In this document: positions 62,001-64,000 of the stretch, piece after piece | How positions within the stretch are numbered: the stretch's first letter is position 1 | Layout of the letters: every line of letters begins with the position of its first letter | Origin: an uncultured cyanobacterium | GTDB lineage: Bacteria; Cyanobacteriota; Cyanobacteriia; Thermostichales; Thermostichaceae | Reading direction: 5' to 3' | Length of the DNA: 64,000 nt | Assembly (NCBI GenBank): GCA_937944885.1 | Contig: CALFBB010000017.1 | Coordinates: forward strand, 1-64,000 | The notes under the pieces: generated by a model | Seen by the model: the letters and a program-made list of their open reading frames with translations, nothing else | Databases searched by the model: none | Told to the model about the DNA's origin: nothing | Translations under genes and position numbers: made by a program

Positions 62001-62786
62001 TCAGGCCCATCCAATTTTCAGGGATCCCAGCCGTTGAAAGTTTTGCCAAATGGCTTCTGCACACTGGCCAACTTGGCGGAGAACCCACCCCTTACAGACA
62101 GGATGGGGTGACTGCACCAGCCAGTGTTCTGCATCGGTGGGCCAATCGGGCGTGGGCCAATCCCCCAGCAAATAGAGGGATCCCCAGCAGGTATAGGATC
62201 CCAGGATCGACGGGGAACTAACCTGCAAATGAGGAAAGCGCAGGTCCATCTGTTCTTGGAGCAACAGGTGTTTGGGGGGTTGAGGGGGAGCGGCGGGGGT
62301 TACAGGGCAATCCGTTATCCATACCTGCAACCGCGTCTGCAGCCGCTGAAACTGCCACCGTTCACCCATGGCCAATCGTCCGGCGGTCCAGATCTCCGCG
62401 TAGGCCAGACGGGCACTAGGGGCCAGGTGAATCTGCACCTGTTGACGGAAATCGGCCCCTGCACCGGGGATGGTCGGGTGGGCAATCCAGATCAATTGGC
62501 TTGCAGGAGCCAAATCAACTTGTATCTGTTGCTCAATCCCTCCTGGGTGTAGGCGGGTGGCCCCTTGGGTGCGAATTTCTACAGCCGAGCCTGTCCCCAG
62601 TGCAATTTGAATCTGGTGCTGATCGCCACCTAGCAGACCGCCATTGGGGTTGCGCAAATAGTAAACCGGTGGATCCCCAAAGCCTGGCCCACCCAGCCAT
62701 TGCAGCGGGGCTTGAGAATACTGCCAGGCTCGGATGCGCCCATCCGGCTGCCGAGCTGCTTTCAGGATGGCACTACCATGGTTCAC
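62001..62786 (-). CDS. ureD: urease accessory protein UreD
   Basis: UreD (UreH) binds apo-urease during nickel insertion; 261 residues. The family core is seen in [70 protein letters not shown]. Its ATG at 62786 overlaps the UreG stop by four bases, so the two are coupled. The urease structural genes are not in the window. Confidence 0.9.
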   Translation of the reverse strand: MNHGSAILKAARQPDGRIRAWQYSQAPLQWLGGPGFGDPPVYYLRNPNGGLLGGDQHQIQIALGTGSAVEIRTQGATRLHPGGIEQQIQVDLAPASQLIWIAHPTIPGAGADFRQQVQIHLAPSARLAYAEIWTAGRLAMGERWQFQRLQTRLQVWITDCPVTPAAPPQPPKHLLLQEQMDLRFPHLQVSSPSILGSYTCWGSLYLLGDWPTPDWPTDAEHWLVQSPHPVCKGWVLRQVGQCAEAIWQNFQRLGSLKIGWA

Positions 62787-63454
62787 GGGCGGCTCAGTGA
62801 TGGGGAGGCGGCAGCGATGGGACGAAACAACACCTCTCGTTCCAGCCAGCTTAAAATCTGCTCTAACCCTTCGCCGCTGCGCAGATTGGTAAAGACAAAG
62901 GGTTTTTCCCCGCGCATGCGCCGGGCATCCCGCTCCATAACGTCCAAGTCTGCCCCTACGTAAGGCGCCAGATCAATTTTGTTGATCACCAGCAGATCAG
63001 AGCGGGTAATCCCTGGCCCTCCCTTGCGGGGAATTTTGTCCCCTTCTGCTACGTCGATAACATAGATGCAGGCATCCACCAGCTCCGGGCTAAAGGTGGC
63101 CGCCAAGTTATCCCCTCCCGATTCCACCAGGATCAAGTCCAATGGCAAAAAGCGCCGCTCCAACTCCTGAATGGCATCCAAGTTGAGAGAGGCATCTTCC
63201 CGAATTGCCGTGTGGGGACAACCACCGGTTTCCACACCGATGATCCGCTCCGGTTCTAGCGCTTGCGCCCGTACCAAAAACTCGGCATCTTCACGGGTGT
63301 AAATATCGTTGGTGACCACTGCCAGTGACAGGTGCTGCCGCAGCGCCAAACAGAGCTTCTCTACCAAGGCGGTTTTCCCAGACCCCACTGGCCCGCCAAT
63401 ACCCACCCGCACAGGTTGCGCCTGCATATTTCTATCCAACATCTGACATCCCAT
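62783..63454 (-). CDS. ureG: urease accessory GTPase UreG
   Basis: GTPase that delivers nickel to urease; 223 residues. The P-loop is [17 protein letters not shown], metal-binding [16 protein letters not shown] (CPH) is present, and the G motifs include [19 protein letters not shown] and [13 protein letters not shown]. Three close Met codons are possible starts (63454, 63442, 63427); the first follows AAAAGG. In a two-gene unit with ureD, apart from other ure genes. Confidence 0.95.
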   Translation of the reverse strand: MGCQMLDRNMQAQPVRVGIGGPVGSGKTALVEKLCLALRQHLSLAVVTNDIYTREDAEFLVRAQALEPERIIGVETGGCPHTAIREDASLNLDAIQELERRFLPLDLILVESGGDNLAATFSPELVDACIYVIDVAEGDKIPRKGGPGITRSDLLVINKIDLAPYVGADLDVMERDARRMRGEKPFVFTNLRSGEGLEQILSWLEREVLFRPIAAASPSLSRP

Positions 63455-63502
63455 GCCTTTTCAGGGCATTCTAGAACTAAACAATGGCAAAGGATCCCCA
63501 CT

Positions 63503-63757
63503 ATGGTCAGACTTTTGGTGGCAACAGCAGTCGTCCTGATTGGCTTTTTGGTCGTCAATCGCCTCTATCGCAACCCCTTCAGTTCTGAGCCCAGACCTGA
63601 ACAAGCCAACCCAGAAGCGGCTCAGCAAGGGATCCCTCAGGGTGGGCCAATGCAGGTGTACTCATCCCGTGAACAACTGCAGCAAACCTTGAACCAGAGT
63701 GCCACCAACACGCAACGGCAGGTGGAGGCCATTGAGGGATCCCTAGGTAATCCTTGA
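63503..63757 (+). CDS. small single-pass membrane protein, hypothetical
   Basis: An 84-residue protein with one N-terminal hydrophobic helix (about 2-20, VRLLVATAVVLIGFLVVN) and a polar, Gln/Pro-rich tail (PRPEQANPEAAQQG, QLQQTLNQSATNTQRQV). The tail may be periplasmic and coil-like. The track ORF begins much earlier, inside ureG on the other strand; the ATG at 63503 has AGGA about nine bases upstream. Function unknown. Confidence 0.62.
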   Translation: MVRLLVATAVVLIGFLVVNRLYRNPFSSEPRPEQANPEAAQQGIPQGGPMQVYSSREQLQQTLNQSATNTQRQVEAIEGSLGNP

Positions 63758-63775
63758 GGGTTTCTTGACAAAGTT

Positions 63776-63895
63776 ATGGAGAATCTCTGGAGAACCTTGG
63801 GACTGGTTGCCAAGTGGGGAGCAACAATAGGTTCAACTCTCAGGCAAGAAGGCTTGGGCGGATCCCGCAAACGCGCTAAAGTCAAGAATGCTTAA
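63776..63895 (+). CDS. doubtful 39-residue ORF
   Basis: MENLWRTLGLVAKWGATIG ... KRAKVKNA: a short amphipathic helix with a basic end. It lies between two convincing genes in a 150-base gap. No ribosome-binding site was seen, so coding is uncertain. Confidence 0.3.
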   Translation: MENLWRTLGLVAKWGATIGSTLRQEGLGGSRKRAKVKNA

Positions 63896-63909
63896 ATCCA
63901 CTTTCTTGA

Positions 63910-64000
63910 ATGCCCATGCGCATCCCTCCTATTACACCGGAAAACGCCGATAAGCAGCTGCAAAAAGTCTACGAAAGCCTGGAGAAAGTCTACGGCACAG
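63910..64000 (+). CDS. carboxymuconolactone decarboxylase / AhpD-like protein (N-terminus only)
   Basis: Only 30 codons lie in the window. MRIPPITPENADKQLQKVY and SLEKVYGT match the N-terminal helix of peroxidase-related CMD (AhpD-like) proteins. The CxxxH redox centre would be downstream, outside the window. Starts at ATG 63910 or the second Met two codons later. Confidence 0.65.
   Translation, partial: MPMRIPPITPENADKQLQKVYESLEKVYGT

Larger units (their letters stand above)
1..64000. repeat. dispersed GGGATCCC palindrome (HIP1-like)
   Basis: GGATCC, mostly as GGGATCCC, occurs throughout the window in genes and spacers. I counted 13 copies of GGATCC in the first 3 kb, where fewer than one is expected with equal base use. 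In genes it often encodes Gly-Ser, Asp-Pro (WDP, RDP) or Gly-Ile-Pro. I did not see the usual HIP1 GCGATCGC. Confidence 0.9.

Noticed and set aside
63332-63502. N-terminal part of the 141-residue track ORF
   Set aside because: Lies antisense inside ureG; the hydrophobic-helix start at 63503 with its own ribosome-binding site is more convincing.
1-64000. CRISPR arrays, insertion sequences, prophage and rRNA genes
   Set aside because: No regularly spaced repeats, transposase-like proteins, terminal inverted repeats, phage structural genes or rRNA stretches were found on either strand.

Overview
The window is a 64 kb chromosomal segment of a cyanobacterium. Lineage markers read directly from the sequence are plastocyanin, a one-helix high-light-inducible protein, the ChlD subunit of Mg-chelatase, a PAP/fibrillin protein, a DUF2997 protein, the kaiABC clock cluster, a PATAN-type response regulator and several small cyanobacterial hypothetical proteins. 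The palindrome GGGATCCC is scattered through genes and spacers at very high frequency, while the usual cyanobacterial HIP1 octamer GCGATCGC was not seen. Together with the lactate dehydrogenase and the split urease accessory genes, this suggests a hot-spring Synechococcus (Thermostichus, JA-3-3Ab-like). That assignment is inference from memory, not from a database search.

Layout. 1-8.5 kb, minus strand: a large alpha-2-macroglobulin (cut by the window edge) downstream of pilB-pilT-pilC. 8.7-12.6 kb: a catabolic-type acetolactate synthase divergent from a translationally coupled pair, an enolase-superfamily epimerase and a DUF1611 protein, resembling the DgcA/DgcN D-glutamate pair. 12.8-20.4 kb: dihydrolipoyl dehydrogenase, a TVP38 membrane protein, a phospholipase D-like protein with an EF-hand loop and a ComEA-like tail, a fasciclin lipoprotein, a 51-residue membrane peptide, a membrane GTPase and a HAD phosphatase. 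20.6-24.9 kb: a low-density stretch with hli, petE, small cyanobacterial proteins and several short tandem repeats. 24.9-36.8 kb: a Sua5/YciO-type protein, PAP/fibrillin, recF, PATAN regulator, rph, a folate/biopterin-type transporter, a TerB/Mo-nitrogenase-C protein, a group 2 sigma factor, an XRE regulator, a small protein behind a candidate NtcA promoter, ldh and trmB. 36.9-47.5 kb: a CPBP protease, DnaJ-TPR protein, solute-binding protein, inositol-phosphatase-like enzyme, FHA protein, chlD, DUF2993 protein, histidine kinase and a Fur-family regulator. 47.6-50.8 kb: lgt with a C-terminal extension, a TPR pseudogene with two in-frame stops, an OmpR-type regulator and a decayed spacer. 50.8-57 kb, minus strand: a FemAB-like acyltransferase, an ATP-grasp ligase, an esterase, a LON-domain protein, ruvC, pgsA and a nucleoside hydrolase. 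57-64 kb: kaiABC, tRNA-Leu(CAA), a 505-residue membrane protein, ureG-ureD, two small proteins and the start of a carboxymuconolactone decarboxylase-like gene.

How genes work together. pilB/pilT/pilC supply the motors and platform of type IV pili. kaiA, kaiB and kaiC form a compact clock operon with only three bases between kaiA and kaiB. chlD, hli and petE serve pigment synthesis and photosynthesis. Acetolactate synthase and L-LDH could handle pyruvate when the cells are dark and fermenting. The most system-like candidates for something little described are the epimerase-DUF1611 pair and the acyltransferase/ATP-grasp/esterase cluster. No CRISPR array, insertion sequence, prophage or rRNA gene was found.
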